The notes beneath the pieces are model-generated. The model did not search any database and was not told the origin of the DNA. It saw only the letters and a program-made list of their open reading frames with translations. Both the position numbers and the translations under genes were made by a program. A DNA stretch of 64,000 nucleotides from positions 1 through 64,000 of the IMG/VR virus record IMGVR_UViG_3300023223_001361; one strand, written 5' to 3'. This document shows positions 50,036 through 57,432 of the stretch, piece by piece. Every line of letters begins with the position of its first letter. The stretch's first letter is position 1. Source of the DNA: a virus.

Positions 50036-50308
50036 ATGACTGACACAAAACAACTAAGCGACGAACAACTGGCGGAATTCAAGTCTTATGTGCCTGAAGG
50101 GCCTATCGACAATGTTAGTGTTGATATTAGATACGCGCACGGCGCGATCAGGGAGCTCCTCACAGAAATCTCCCGACTGCGGAAGACGGGCACAAAACTA
50201 AACGAGGTAGCAGCAGAAGCATATCAATACATCGGTTCCAACGGTGAAGGATGGTCGGAAAAACAAACAGTAGAGTTGTTGGACAAGCTTACGGAACAAA
50301 TCAAATGA
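50036..50308 (+). CDS. G+C-rich hypothetical protein between genes 45 and 44
   Basis: 90 residues from ATG 50036, preceded by GGAG in the end of gene 45. Helical, with FKSYVPEGPIDNVSVDIRYAHGAIRELLTEI. Bases 50101-50220 contain 63 G+C of 120 (about 52%), compared with 18 of 60 (30%) in a typical line of gene 45, and codons such as GCG, CGC and CTC are used. This suggests recent acquisition. Overlaps the next gene by four bases. Confidence 0.65.
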   Translation: MTDTKQLSDEQLAEFKSYVPEGPIDNVSVDIRYAHGAIRELLTEISRLRKTGTKLNEVAAEAYQYIGSNGEGWSEKQTVELLDKLTEQIK

Positions 50309-50565
50309 CTGACAAAAAACCAGAAGTTACACCAAAAGAAACTGTTCAAGAAAATATGGTGCGTCCCAGACCACCAGTAGGAACTTATAATTCTTATGAG
50401 AATGAATTTTTAACTGTTTTGCATCTTCTTAAATATAATCTACATCTTAATGCTAAAGCAATTGTATTTGCTGGTCTTTTAGCTAAAACATCTACTACTG
50501 AAGAAGCTGTTGAGGCTACTCAAAGAGTTATGGAAGCAATGAGATTGAAAGACGACGTAAAATAA
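50305..50565 (+). CDS. Small hypothetical protein upstream of gene 44
   Basis: 86 residues from ATG 50305 (ATGA overlap). Acidic/Lys-rich start, then NEFLTVLHLLKYNLHLNAKAIVFAGLLAKTSTTEEAVEATQRV. Base composition returns to A+T-rich in its second half, unlike the preceding gene. No family recognised. Confidence 0.6.
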   Translation: MTDKKPEVTPKETVQENMVRPRPPVGTYNSYENEFLTVLHLLKYNLHLNAKAIVFAGLLAKTSTTEEAVEATQRVMEAMRLKDDVK

Positions 50566-50596
50566 TCATTTGGCAACTTGAACGGAAAAATTTATT

Positions 50597-51541
50597 ATGT
50601 CTAAGCGTGAATCCTTTTTGTGGACCGAGAAATATCGACCTGCCACAATATCCGATTGTATTTTACCCAAACATATTAAAGATGTATTTCGTGGATCACT
50701 GAAAAGTGGTGAGATTACTAACTTTCTACTTTGTGGTAAACCGGGCATGGGAAAGACCACTGTAGCAAAAGCTCTTTGTTCTGAATTGAAACTTGATTAT
50801 CAGTTTATCAATGGTTCAGAACAAAACGGCATTGATGTTCTAAGAACTATGGTGAAGGATTTCGCTTCTTCTGTAAGTCTTATCAGTGATAAAAAGGTTG
50901 TCATTATTGATGAAGCGGATTATATTACTGCTAATGCTCAAGCTGCTTTGCGTGGAATGATTGAAGAATTTTCATCTAATTGTACTTTTATCTTTACTTG
51001 TAATTTTGAGAATAAAATCATTGACGCTATACACTCTAGATGTGCTGTTGTTCAGTTTGTCGTGAGAGATAAAGATAAACTATCTCTTATACAGGATTTC
51101 TACAAAAGAACTTCTCATATTTTAGAGAAAGAAAATGTGGAGTTTAATAAGGAAGTTCTAGGTAAAGTAATTGTTGATAATTTTCCAGATTTCCGAAGAA
51201 CTATCAATGAGCTACAAAGATTTGCTACAGCAAACGGAAAGATTGATGAAGGTATTTTAGCTCAAACGTCAAACATCAATATTGATAGTTTGTTTAAAGC
51301 GATCACAAATAAAAAATATGGTGATTTACGTGAGTGGGTTGTTGAATCTCTTGATAATGATTCGACAAAGATTTATCGACAAATCTATGATGCACTTGCG
51401 GATTATTTGGAGCCTGGTAGCGTGCCAATGGCAGTTATGATTCTTGGAGATTATCAATATAAAGCTGCATTTGCGGCAGATCACGAAATCAATTTACTAG
51501 CTTGTTTAACTGAAATTTGGAAAGATTGTGAGTTTAAGTAA
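50597..51541 (+). CDS. gp44: Clamp loader large subunit gp44
   Basis: 314 residues, matching T4 gp44 (319). LWTEKYRPATISDCILP, Walker A GKPGMGKTTVAKAL, Walker B VVIIDEADYI, sensor 1 FIFTCNFENKI with SRC arginine finger (DAIHSRCAVVQF), and sensor 2 FPDFRRTINELQRF are RFC/AAA+ motifs. It loads gp45 with gp62. TAATG overlap with the next gene. Normally gene 62 follows directly; here several accessory genes intervene. Confidence 0.96.
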   Translation: MSKRESFLWTEKYRPATISDCILPKHIKDVFRGSLKSGEITNFLLCGKPGMGKTTVAKALCSELKLDYQFINGSEQNGIDVLRTMVKDFASSVSLISDKKVVIIDEADYITANAQAALRGMIEEFSSNCTFIFTCNFENKIIDAIHSRCAVVQFVVRDKDKLSLIQDFYKRTSHILEKENVEFNKEVLGKVIVDNFPDFRRTINELQRFATANGKIDEGILAQTSNINIDSLFKAITNKKYGDLREWVVESLDNDSTKIYRQIYDALADYLEPGSVPMAVMILGDYQYKAAFAADHEINLLACLTEIWKDCEFK

Positions 51542-52008
51542 TGTCCGCACGATATGAAGCTGAGCTAAAGAGATTAAGTATGTTGCTCAAACAATTAGTT
51601 GGCGAAGAAGTGGAATGGCAAGCGCAAGAAGGTAGACGCGCTGCCGACCTGAAGCGGTTGGAGGAGCTGGAGGACTCGCTTACAGGCAAAGCAACTACTC
51701 CGCTTGAATTAATAGAAGAGCTTGATTTTGTTTGCAAACAAAAGGACGAAGTAATCGAAATAGCCCGTCGTGCGAGCGCCGGAGATGGAGAACCGGTCCG
51801 GACTGTGGTCCATCCACCGCTCTTTGTGAATACGAAAGTATTTGAAGAACAATGCCGAAAATGGGCGAAGAAACCATCAGCCGAGCAATTGAAGCGGTGG
51901 AAGAACGCGATACAGAATTTTGAGTGGTTTTCTCATGTAGAAGCACCACTTTATGATGCCGCCCGTGAAATGCTGGATTTTTTAAAAGATGACAAAAGAA
52001 CCAACTAA
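51541..52008 (+). CDS. G+C-rich hypothetical protein with repeated C-terminal helix module
   Basis: 155 residues. N-terminal coiled coil (YEAELKRLSMLLKQLVGEEVEWQAQEGRRAADLKRLEELEDSL). The C-terminus SAEQLKRWKNAIQNFEWFSHVEAPLYDAAREMLDFL is paralogous to the next 59-residue gene. Bases 51781-51840 are 32 of 60 G+C, well above the neighbours. A recent insertion between 44 and 62 is inferred. Function unknown. Confidence 0.65.
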   Translation: MSARYEAELKRLSMLLKQLVGEEVEWQAQEGRRAADLKRLEELEDSLTGKATTPLELIEELDFVCKQKDEVIEIARRASAGDGEPVRTVVHPPLFVNTKVFEEQCRKWAKKPSAEQLKRWKNAIQNFEWFSHVEAPLYDAAREMLDFLKDDKRTN

Positions 52009-52168
52009 AGAACAATTAGAGCGGTGGGAAGCATTTCTCAATCAGGTAGTAATAATGGAAACGTCTCCACTTCTTTCGACTATCGAAAGTATCTATGTTC
52101 GAAATATACATGAAGCACTAGGTGCCGCCAAAGAAATGTTGGAGTTGTTGAAAGGTGAAAGCAGATGA
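51989..52168 (+). CDS. 59-residue paralogue of the preceding C-terminal module
   Basis: ATG inside the end of the previous gene. KEQLERWEAFLNQVV and IYVRNIHEALGAAKEMLELLK align with EQLKRWKNAIQNF and LYDAAREMLDFLK of the upstream protein. It therefore looks like a duplicated helical module. Short but supported by homology and coupled start. Confidence 0.6.
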   Translation: MTKEPTKEQLERWEAFLNQVVIMETSPLLSTIESIYVRNIHEALGAAKEMLELLKGESR

Positions 52169-52189
52169 CAACGCCTGGAGGTGGATTAA

Positions 52190-52844
52190 GTGAATAATTG
52201 GCAAGAAATACTTTCCGAAGAATGTAAAAGGGATTACTTTATTAAAATTCAATCTTTTCTTCGGGAAAAGAGAAAAGAAGGCATTACTGTTTACCCAAAG
52301 AAAGAAGATTTATTTGCTGCTTTTTCTCTTACACCATTTGAAAAGATTAAAGTTGTAATTTTAGGTCAAGATCCTTATCATGGTATGAATCAAGCTCATG
52401 GTTTGGCTTTTTCAGTACATGATAAGATTCAAATTCCACCATCTTTGCAAAATATTTTCAAAGAATTGATGCGTGATGTTGGTAATGTGACTATTTGTGA
52501 AGGTGGATGTCTTATTAATTGGGCAAAACAAGGTGTGTTATTGTTAAATTCAGTTTTTAGTGTAGAAGCCGGTCACCCAGGGTCACATTCTAATATTTGT
52601 TGGCAGCGTTTTAGTGATTTTGTTATCGAATCAATTAATAAAGAACATAAAGGAATTATTTTTCTTCTTTGGGGGTGCATATGCACAATCAAAAGAAAAT
52701 CTTATTGATAAGAAAAAACATTATGTATTGAAAACTTCTCACCCTTCTCCTTTATCTGCCCATCATGGATTTTTGGGATGTGGTCATTTTTCAGAAGTAA
52801 ATCGTATTTTATGTGAACAGAACAAACAAGAAATTAATTGGTGA
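52190..52844 (+). pseudogene. ung: Uracil-DNA glycosylase with a frameshift
   Basis: A GTG start at 52190 after GGAGGTGG opens a family-1 UNG: GQDPYHG (59-65, catalytic D61), LINWAKQGVLLLNSVFSVE with HPGSHSN, and IIFLLWG. The frame then breaks at a run of five Gs (52671-52675). The rest, AYAQSKENLIDKKKHYVLKTSHPSPLSAHHGFLGCGHFSEVNRIL, continues in the +1 frame to 52844. Removing one G restores WGAYAQ and a full-length enzyme of about 217 residues. The catalytic His is in the second part (HPSPLSAH). Either a homopolymer sequencing error or a recent inactivating insertion; neither half alone would be active. Confidence 0.85.
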
Positions 52845-52849
52845 TTAAA

Positions 52850-53230
52850 ATGAAAGAAACATTAGTTCAAATTGGAGACGTTATTAAATCCGAAATGTTT
52901 GGTTGTGTTTCTGTGCTGGGTCGACAGGTTCCTATCAAAAAAGGTAAACATGGCGTGATGCAAGTGGTTGAATTTATCGATGAAACTTTAGCTGATGCAG
53001 AGTTTGTTGTCGAGGAGACAAAATCTAAGGGAGGGGGAATCGGACATGGTCCACATGACATTTATCCAAATGGATGGCATGTTACTGCAAGAAAATTATC
53101 AAAAGATGGAAGTTATAATCCAGATGGTGAGGTTATCAAATTTTACCAAAGTGGTGCTTTCTCAAATAAGATATCAGAAGTGGAAGTTGTGGGCAAGATG
53201 GAAATAAGTAAAAGTTTTGTAAGATTATAA
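52850..53230 (+). CDS. Conserved-looking phage protein of unknown function
   Basis: 126 residues from ATG 52850, five bases after the UNG stop. VQIGDVIKSEMFGCVSVLGRQVP...GVMQVVEFIDETLADAEFVVEETKSKGGGIGHGPHDIYPNGWHV suggests a beta-rich fold with a Gly/His-rich loop at residues 62-73. Similar KxGDVV-type small proteins occur in many T4-like phages, without known function. One base before gene 62. Confidence 0.6.
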   Translation: MKETLVQIGDVIKSEMFGCVSVLGRQVPIKKGKHGVMQVVEFIDETLADAEFVVEETKSKGGGIGHGPHDIYPNGWHVTARKLSKDGSYNPDGEVIKFYQSGAFSNKISEVEVVGKMEISKSFVRL

Positions 53231-53231
53231 T

Positions 53232-53618
53232 ATGGCAGAAATAAAGCTATTTGATTTTCTCAATTCCATTAACTTCACGAAAGAAGATATTTTGACTGAA
53301 GAAAATCAGAAAGAGTATACACCTTATGTCATTAATCATTTTTTATCTGGGACGATGGATACCATTCTTGCTGCCAATGAGATGAATATTAGACATCATC
53401 TAGATAAACGAATGCAATATGATTTTTTGAAAAGGATTGTTCGTAAAAGGAAAAGATTTACTAAGTGGTTGAAACCAGATAAGTTTGATAAGATAGATGC
53501 TATCAAAGAATATTATGGTTACAGTAACAATAAAGCTAAGTCCGTTGCAGATTTAGTCTCGGATGAGGAATTAGAACATATGCTCAAACGCCTGGAAAAA
53601 GGAGGCGTCAAAAAGTAA
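53232..53618 (+). CDS. gp62: Clamp loader small subunit gp62
   Basis: 128 residues, shorter than T4 gp62 (187). FDFLNSINFTKEDIL, YVINHFLSGTMDTILAANEMNIRHHLDKRMQYDFLKRIVRKRKRFTKWLKPD and the DAIKEYYGYSNNKAKSVADLVSDEELEHML tail match gp62, the partner of gp44. Marine T4-like phages also have the short form. Canonical place before regA, though separated from gene 44 by accessory genes. Confidence 0.92.
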   Translation: MAEIKLFDFLNSINFTKEDILTEENQKEYTPYVINHFLSGTMDTILAANEMNIRHHLDKRMQYDFLKRIVRKRKRFTKWLKPDKFDKIDAIKEYYGYSNNKAKSVADLVSDEELEHMLKRLEKGGVKK

Positions 53619-53621
53619 AAA

Positions 53622-53672
53622 TCCTATTATCCTAAATAATTACAGTATTATTTTACATTACTGATGATAGGA
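53622..53672 (+). promoter_or_regulatory. Inverted repeat that can mask the regA ribosome-binding site
   Basis: TCCTATTATC (53622-53631) pairs with GATGATAGGA (53663-53672) at nine of ten positions. The 3' arm contains AGGA, the regA Shine-Dalgarno six bases before the ATG. Such a stem could sequester it. RegA in T4 is an autogenous translational repressor, which makes a regulated leader plausible. Confidence 0.5.
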
Positions 53673-53678
53673 TTGAAA

Positions 53679-54116
53679 ATGAGCAATGTTGTAGATGATT
53701 TAATTGAGGTGAAGTTAAAAGCTCCAGATGATTTTTTGAAAGTTCGAGAGACTCTAACAAGAATCGGTGTTGCTTCCCGGCACGAAAAAACTCTCTATCA
53801 GAGTTGTCATATTCTTCATAAACGAGACAAAAAAGTTAAAGATGAAACTACAGGTTTAGGCTTGAGCAGATATTATATAGTTCATTTCAAGGAACTTTTT
53901 AAATTGGATGGAAAACCTACTAATATGGATGAAAGTGATATTGCTCGGAGAAATACAATAGCTAATATTTTGGAAGAGTGGGGCTTAGTTGAATTAGTTG
54001 ATTCGGAGAAAAGTGAAAATCCAGTAGCACCAATCAGTCAGATTAAAATACTTCCTTTTAAAGAAAAAGAAAACTGGACTCTAGCAGCAAAATATAATAT
54101 CGGTAATAAAAAATAA
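53679..54116 (+). CDS. regA: Translational repressor RegA
   Basis: 145 residues from ATG 53679 (upstream in-frame ATG 53664 overlaps the inverted repeat). IEVKLKAPDDFLKVRETLTRIGVASRHEKTLYQSCHILHKR, YYIVHFKELFKLDGKPTNMDESDIARRNTIANILEEWGLVE and the final ENWTLAAKYNIGNK follow T4 RegA (122 residues) closely, with about 12 extra residues (KKVKDETTGLGLSR) inserted after CHILHKR and an extended loop near residue 120. RegA binds early mRNA start regions and blocks translation. Confidence 0.95.
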   Translation: MSNVVDDLIEVKLKAPDDFLKVRETLTRIGVASRHEKTLYQSCHILHKRDKKVKDETTGLGLSRYYIVHFKELFKLDGKPTNMDESDIARRNTIANILEEWGLVELVDSEKSENPVAPISQIKILPFKEKENWTLAAKYNIGNKK

Positions 54117-54250
54117 TGATTTTAATAATTGGTTATACCGTTTTAATTTCTTTGTTGATATATCAAATTATCTTCACAGTCAATTTAAACAAAACAAGAA
54201 AGAAACGAAAAATAAATGTAGAGGAAATTATTAAAAAATATTTTGATTGA
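54116..54250 (+). CDS. 44-residue single-pass membrane peptide
   Basis: TAATG overlap with regA. Residues 2-21 (ILIIGYTVLISLLIYQIIF) form a transmembrane helix; the rest is Lys/Arg-rich and would face the cytoplasm (KTRKKRKINVEEII). Coupled translation and clear topology support it. Function unknown. Confidence 0.5.
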   Translation: MILIIGYTVLISLLIYQIIFTVNLNKTRKKRKINVEEIIKKYFD

Positions 54251-54270
54251 TTATTTACAGGTGATTTATT

Positions 54271-54777
54271 ATGAACGAATTTTTTCGTGTTAGTGATCAA
54301 GTTATTCCTCCAAAATATGCTACAGATGGTTCTTCTTGTTTTGATATTTGTGCTTATTTGCCAGCAGAAAAACATGTTCAATTCAAAATGTCCAGCAATA
54401 TAAATTTTTTTCGCATGGTAATGAATAGTCATACAGTTATATCTCCAGGAGAAAGAGCTCTTATTCCAACAGGTTTACATTTTAATATTCATTCAGGATA
54501 CGAATTAAAACTTTATTCTCGTTCCGGCATTCCTTGGAAACACAATATTACTGTTCATAATGGTGTTGGTGTTATTGATAGTGATTATATTAATGAGCTT
54601 TTTGTGATGTTACAGAATCATGGTAGTAAGACTTTTATTATCAATCATGGTGATAGGATTGCTCAAGCTCAGTTTGTAAAGATTTTGAGAAAACCTTTAA
54701 AAGAAACTGTGATTAAACCTACTCAAAAAACTAGTAGAATTGGTGGTTTTGGATCAACTGGAGTAAATAAATTATGA
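54271..54777 (+). CDS. dut: dUTP diphosphatase (dUTPase)
   Basis: 168 residues. The five trimeric dUTPase motifs are visible: YATDGSSCFDI (I), YSRSGIPWKH (II), NGVGVIDSDY (III), GDRIAQAQF (IV), and RIGGFGSTG (V). It hydrolyses dUTP to dUMP, keeping uracil out of phage DNA and supplying dTMP synthesis. An insert of roughly 15-20 residues after motif I (AEKHVQFKMSSNINFFRMVMN) is longer than usual. Its closeness to ung makes a uracil-management pair. ATGA overlap with the next gene. Confidence 0.94.
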   Translation: MNEFFRVSDQVIPPKYATDGSSCFDICAYLPAEKHVQFKMSSNINFFRMVMNSHTVISPGERALIPTGLHFNIHSGYELKLYSRSGIPWKHNITVHNGVGVIDSDYINELFVMLQNHGSKTFIINHGDRIAQAQFVKILRKPLKETVIKPTQKTSRIGGFGSTGVNKL

Positions 54778-54983
54778 GAATCTATGAAATGAAATCTATA
54801 CCTGGCCTTAAAATTGATTTAGAGAAAATTTCTTGTTTTTCTGTTGATGATATTTCTTTTGATATTCGTGTTGATGGAGTAACTTTCCATTCTTATCATG
54901 TAGCAAAAAATCAAGAAGTTTTTGATGCAGATGTATATTTTATTAATAAGTTTTTAGATTCGAGGAAATGTAATGCCTTCTAA
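54774..54983 (+). CDS. Small hypothetical protein
   Basis: 69 residues, ATGA overlap with dut and overlapping the pnkp start by 11 bases. Beta-rich (ISCFSVDDISFDIRVDGVTFHSYHV). No family recognised; coupled translation supports it. Confidence 0.55.
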   Translation: MRIYEMKSIPGLKIDLEKISCFSVDDISFDIRVDGVTFHSYHVAKNQEVFDADVYFINKFLDSRKCNAF

Positions 54984-55836
54984 ATTAATTATGACAAAAG
55001 GCTTGCCTGGTTCTGGGAAAAGCACTTGGGCAAAACAAATGGTAGAAGAATCTGGGTTCAAAAGGGTGAATAAAGATGACTTACGTGCAATGATTGATGG
55101 TGGAAAATGGTCAAAAGCTAATGAGAAGTTTATATTAAATATCAGAGATAGGATTGTTCAACATGCTTTGCTAGCTAGACATAATATTATTGTAGATGAT
55201 ACCAATCTCCATCCAAAACATGAAGAAAATCTCAGGGCGGAAGCAAAATCTAATGGAGCAGAATTCAAAATAAAAGATTTTACTGATGTTCCATTGCAGA
55301 CTTGTATAGAAAGGGATTTACTTCGACAGGTTTCGGTTGGCAAAGATGTTATCTTAAAAATGCATCGAGAATTTTTGAAAGACAAATCAGGTAGGCGGAC
55401 TCCAGAATATAATCACACTTTACCAAATTGCATTATTGTAGACATTGATGGAACACTTGCTATCAATGATGGTCATCGTCAATTTTATGAATGGGATAAA
55501 GTTGGTCTTGACAAACCGAATAAACCGGTTGTTAACTTAGTTCGATATTGTGATGATTTAACAACACGCATTATTGTTTTTTCTGGTCGAGATGGTTCAT
55601 GTATAGATTTATCTAGAGAATGGTTAATTGCGAACGAAATCCCTTTTGATGCTTTATATCAAAGAGCTTCTGGTGATAGTCGTAAGGACAACATAGTAAA
55701 GCGGGAATTATATGATGCTCATGTGTTGGGAGTATACAACGTTTTATTTGTTTTGGATGATAGGAATCAAGTTGTTGATATGTGGAGGAATGAACTAGGT
55801 TTGACTTGCCTGCAAGTAGCTGAAGGAAATTTCTAA
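54973..55836 (+). CDS. pseT: Polynucleotide kinase/3'-phosphatase (Pnkp, PseT-like)
   Basis: 287 residues, like T4 Pnkp (301). N-terminal kinase P-loop GLPGSGKS (10-17), RVNKDDLRAM (acceptor-binding Asp), IIVDDTNLHPKH, and the lid arginine region. C-terminal HAD phosphatase DIDGT (157-161) with VFSGRDGS and VLDDRNQVVDMWR. It repairs RNA/DNA ends with 5'-OH and 3'-phosphate, in T4 countering anticodon nucleases. The partner RNA ligase 1 is not in the window. Overlaps the next gene (TAATG). Confidence 0.95.
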   Translation: MPSKLIMTKGLPGSGKSTWAKQMVEESGFKRVNKDDLRAMIDGGKWSKANEKFILNIRDRIVQHALLARHNIIVDDTNLHPKHEENLRAEAKSNGAEFKIKDFTDVPLQTCIERDLLRQVSVGKDVILKMHREFLKDKSGRRTPEYNHTLPNCIIVDIDGTLAINDGHRQFYEWDKVGLDKPNKPVVNLVRYCDDLTTRIIVFSGRDGSCIDLSREWLIANEIPFDALYQRASGDSRKDNIVKRELYDAHVLGVYNVLFVLDDRNQVVDMWRNELGLTCLQVAEGNF

Positions 55837-56522
55837 TGACTAAGTTTGTTTGTATTTCAGATACACATGCTACAGAAAATCGACTGCATTATCCTATTCC
55901 CGATGGAGATGTTTTATTGTTTGCTGGCGATGTTATGACTTGTGGTTATAGGGAATATGAAATTGTTGAATTTCTCAATTGGTTTTCGGCACTTCCCCAT
56001 AAACACAAAATTTGGATTGCTGGAAATCATGATAGGAAATTTGAATATAATCCTGAAAGTGTAAAAGAATTACGAGATGAAAATAGTATACTTTTGGAGA
56101 AACAAGGTTTTATATCTCCAATTTATTTACAAGATGAATCTGTTACTATTGAAGGCTGGAAAATTTATGGTTCCCCTTGGCAGCCTTGGTTTTGTGATTG
56201 GGCGTTCAATCTGCCTCGTGATGGGGAAATATTAGATGAAAAGTGGGCAGTAATTCCTGATGATACAGATATTCTTATTACTCATGGTCCACCTTTTAAA
56301 ATTCTTGATAATTCACCTGGAGTTTGTCATAGTGTTGGTTGTAAACTTCTTATGGAAAGGGTTAAGAGATTAAAGCCTAAAATTCATTTGTTTGGGCATA
56401 TTCATGGTGGTTATGGTGTTCACTTCGATGAAAACATTAATACATACTATGTTAATGCAAGTCTTGTTGACGAAAGATATGAACCGGTAAATGCCCCAAT
56501 TGTAATAGAGCTATATAAATGA
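55836..56522 (+). CDS. Calcineurin-like metallophosphoesterase
   Basis: 228 residues. CISDTHATE, LFAGDVMTCG, IAGNHDRKF, ITHGPP and FGHIHGGYG are the five metallophosphoesterase motifs binding the dinuclear metal centre. The arrangement resembles the MPPED-like group rather than protein phosphatases. Co-transcribed after pseT, so a nucleic-acid or cyclic-nucleotide substrate is possible; not determinable here. It overlaps the endolysin start by four bases. Confidence 0.88.
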   Translation: MTKFVCISDTHATENRLHYPIPDGDVLLFAGDVMTCGYREYEIVEFLNWFSALPHKHKIWIAGNHDRKFEYNPESVKELRDENSILLEKQGFISPIYLQDESVTIEGWKIYGSPWQPWFCDWAFNLPRDGEILDEKWAVIPDDTDILITHGPPFKILDNSPGVCHSVGCKLLMERVKRLKPKIHLFGHIHGGYGVHFDENINTYYVNASLVDERYEPVNAPIVIELYK

Positions 56523-57043
56523 TAAATTATTGGAAAATAGAAAAGATAAAGAAAAAACGATTTACTATCGATAAAGATGTAGATCATGAATGTAGTCAAG
56601 AATGCATCGATCTAATTAAGTATTTTGAGGGTTTTAAAAAAGAAGCTTATCCAGATACAGGTGGTGTCTGGACTATTGGTTACGGAACAACTCGTTATAG
56701 TAAATTCAAAAGAGTAAAAAAAGGCGATGTTGTTACAAAAACTCAGGCAGAAGCATATCTCAAAGAAGATGTTGCTAGATTTGTTAAAGCCGTCAATAAA
56801 CGTGTAACTGTTCCTTTAGAGCAACATCAATTTGATGCTTTAGTATGCTGGACTTATAATCTTGGCGAGACAAATTTACGAAAGTCAACTATGCTCAAGG
56901 TTTTGAATAAGGGTTTGTATGACCAAGTTCCAAATCAAATGAGAAGGTGGAATAAGGATAATGGTAAAGTAATAAGAGGATTGGTCAGGAGAAGACATGC
57001 TGAAGCTACATTATTCGAAAGTGGAATTTCTATTAGAGGATAG
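56519..57043 (+). CDS. Endolysin, GH24 (T4-type lysozyme)
   Basis: 174 residues. The catalytic triad E37-x8-D46-x5-T52 is present in YFEGFKKEAYPDTGGVWTIGYGTT, with QFDALVCWTYNLGETNLRKSTMLKVLN and RGLVRRRHAEATLFESG downstream, as in T4 gpe and phage GH24 muramidases. The Lys-rich N-terminal 25 residues are an extension before the domain. No signal peptide, so a holin is needed; none is adjacent. ATGA overlap with the phosphoesterase gene. Confidence 0.95.
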   Translation: MINYWKIEKIKKKRFTIDKDVDHECSQECIDLIKYFEGFKKEAYPDTGGVWTIGYGTTRYSKFKRVKKGDVVTKTQAEAYLKEDVARFVKAVNKRVTVPLEQHQFDALVCWTYNLGETNLRKSTMLKVLNKGLYDQVPNQMRRWNKDNGKVIRGLVRRRHAEATLFESGISIRG

Positions 57044-57046
57044 ATT

Positions 57047-57394
57047 ATGTCAGAAAAGAAAACCGAAAAGAAGAAATATAATATCAAATTGGTTCATACT
57101 CATCTTGGGGAAGATATTGTTGCTGATGTTGAAGAAAAGAAGGATTCTGTGCTTTTAACAAATCCAATTGTTATTGGTATGGTTGGCAGAGCTGGTCCAC
57201 CACAAGTAGCGGCTTCACCTTGGTTGTTATTTTCTACTGAAACTTTTGTAGATCTGGATCGATCTTTCATCATGTATATTAAAGAACCAGTTCAACAACT
57301 TCGTGATGAATGGCAAAGAATTTTCAATCCTAGCCAGATTATTCAACTATCTGGCGATAACAAAGTAGTAGTTCCTGAATTGAAAGTAAAATAG
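57047..57394 (+). CDS. Sm-like small phage protein
   Basis: 115 residues. IKLVHTHLGEDIVADVEEKKDSVLLTNPIVIGM and LLFSTETFVDLDRSFIMYIKEPVQQLRDEW resemble a group of Sm-like small proteins in T4-like marine phages; the G-E-D-I/V pattern recurs in the 35641 protein. The N-terminus is Lys-rich. Three bases after the endolysin stop. Function unknown. Confidence 0.6.
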   Translation: MSEKKTEKKKYNIKLVHTHLGEDIVADVEEKKDSVLLTNPIVIGMVGRAGPPQVAASPWLLFSTETFVDLDRSFIMYIKEPVQQLRDEWQRIFNPSQIIQLSGDNKVVVPELKVK

Positions 57395-57432
57395 TACTTT
57401 ACTAGTTTACAACATTGTGATATAGTTACATT

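Noticed and set aside
52661-52690. Programmed +1 frameshift in ung
   Set aside because: No slippery codon arrangement, stop-codon context or stimulatory structure was seen; a homopolymer indel is simpler.
52614-52844. Separate gene in the second half of the UNG region
   Set aside because: Its N-terminal part is frame-shifted nonsense, and its C-terminal part is the missing end of UNG, so it is the same broken gene.
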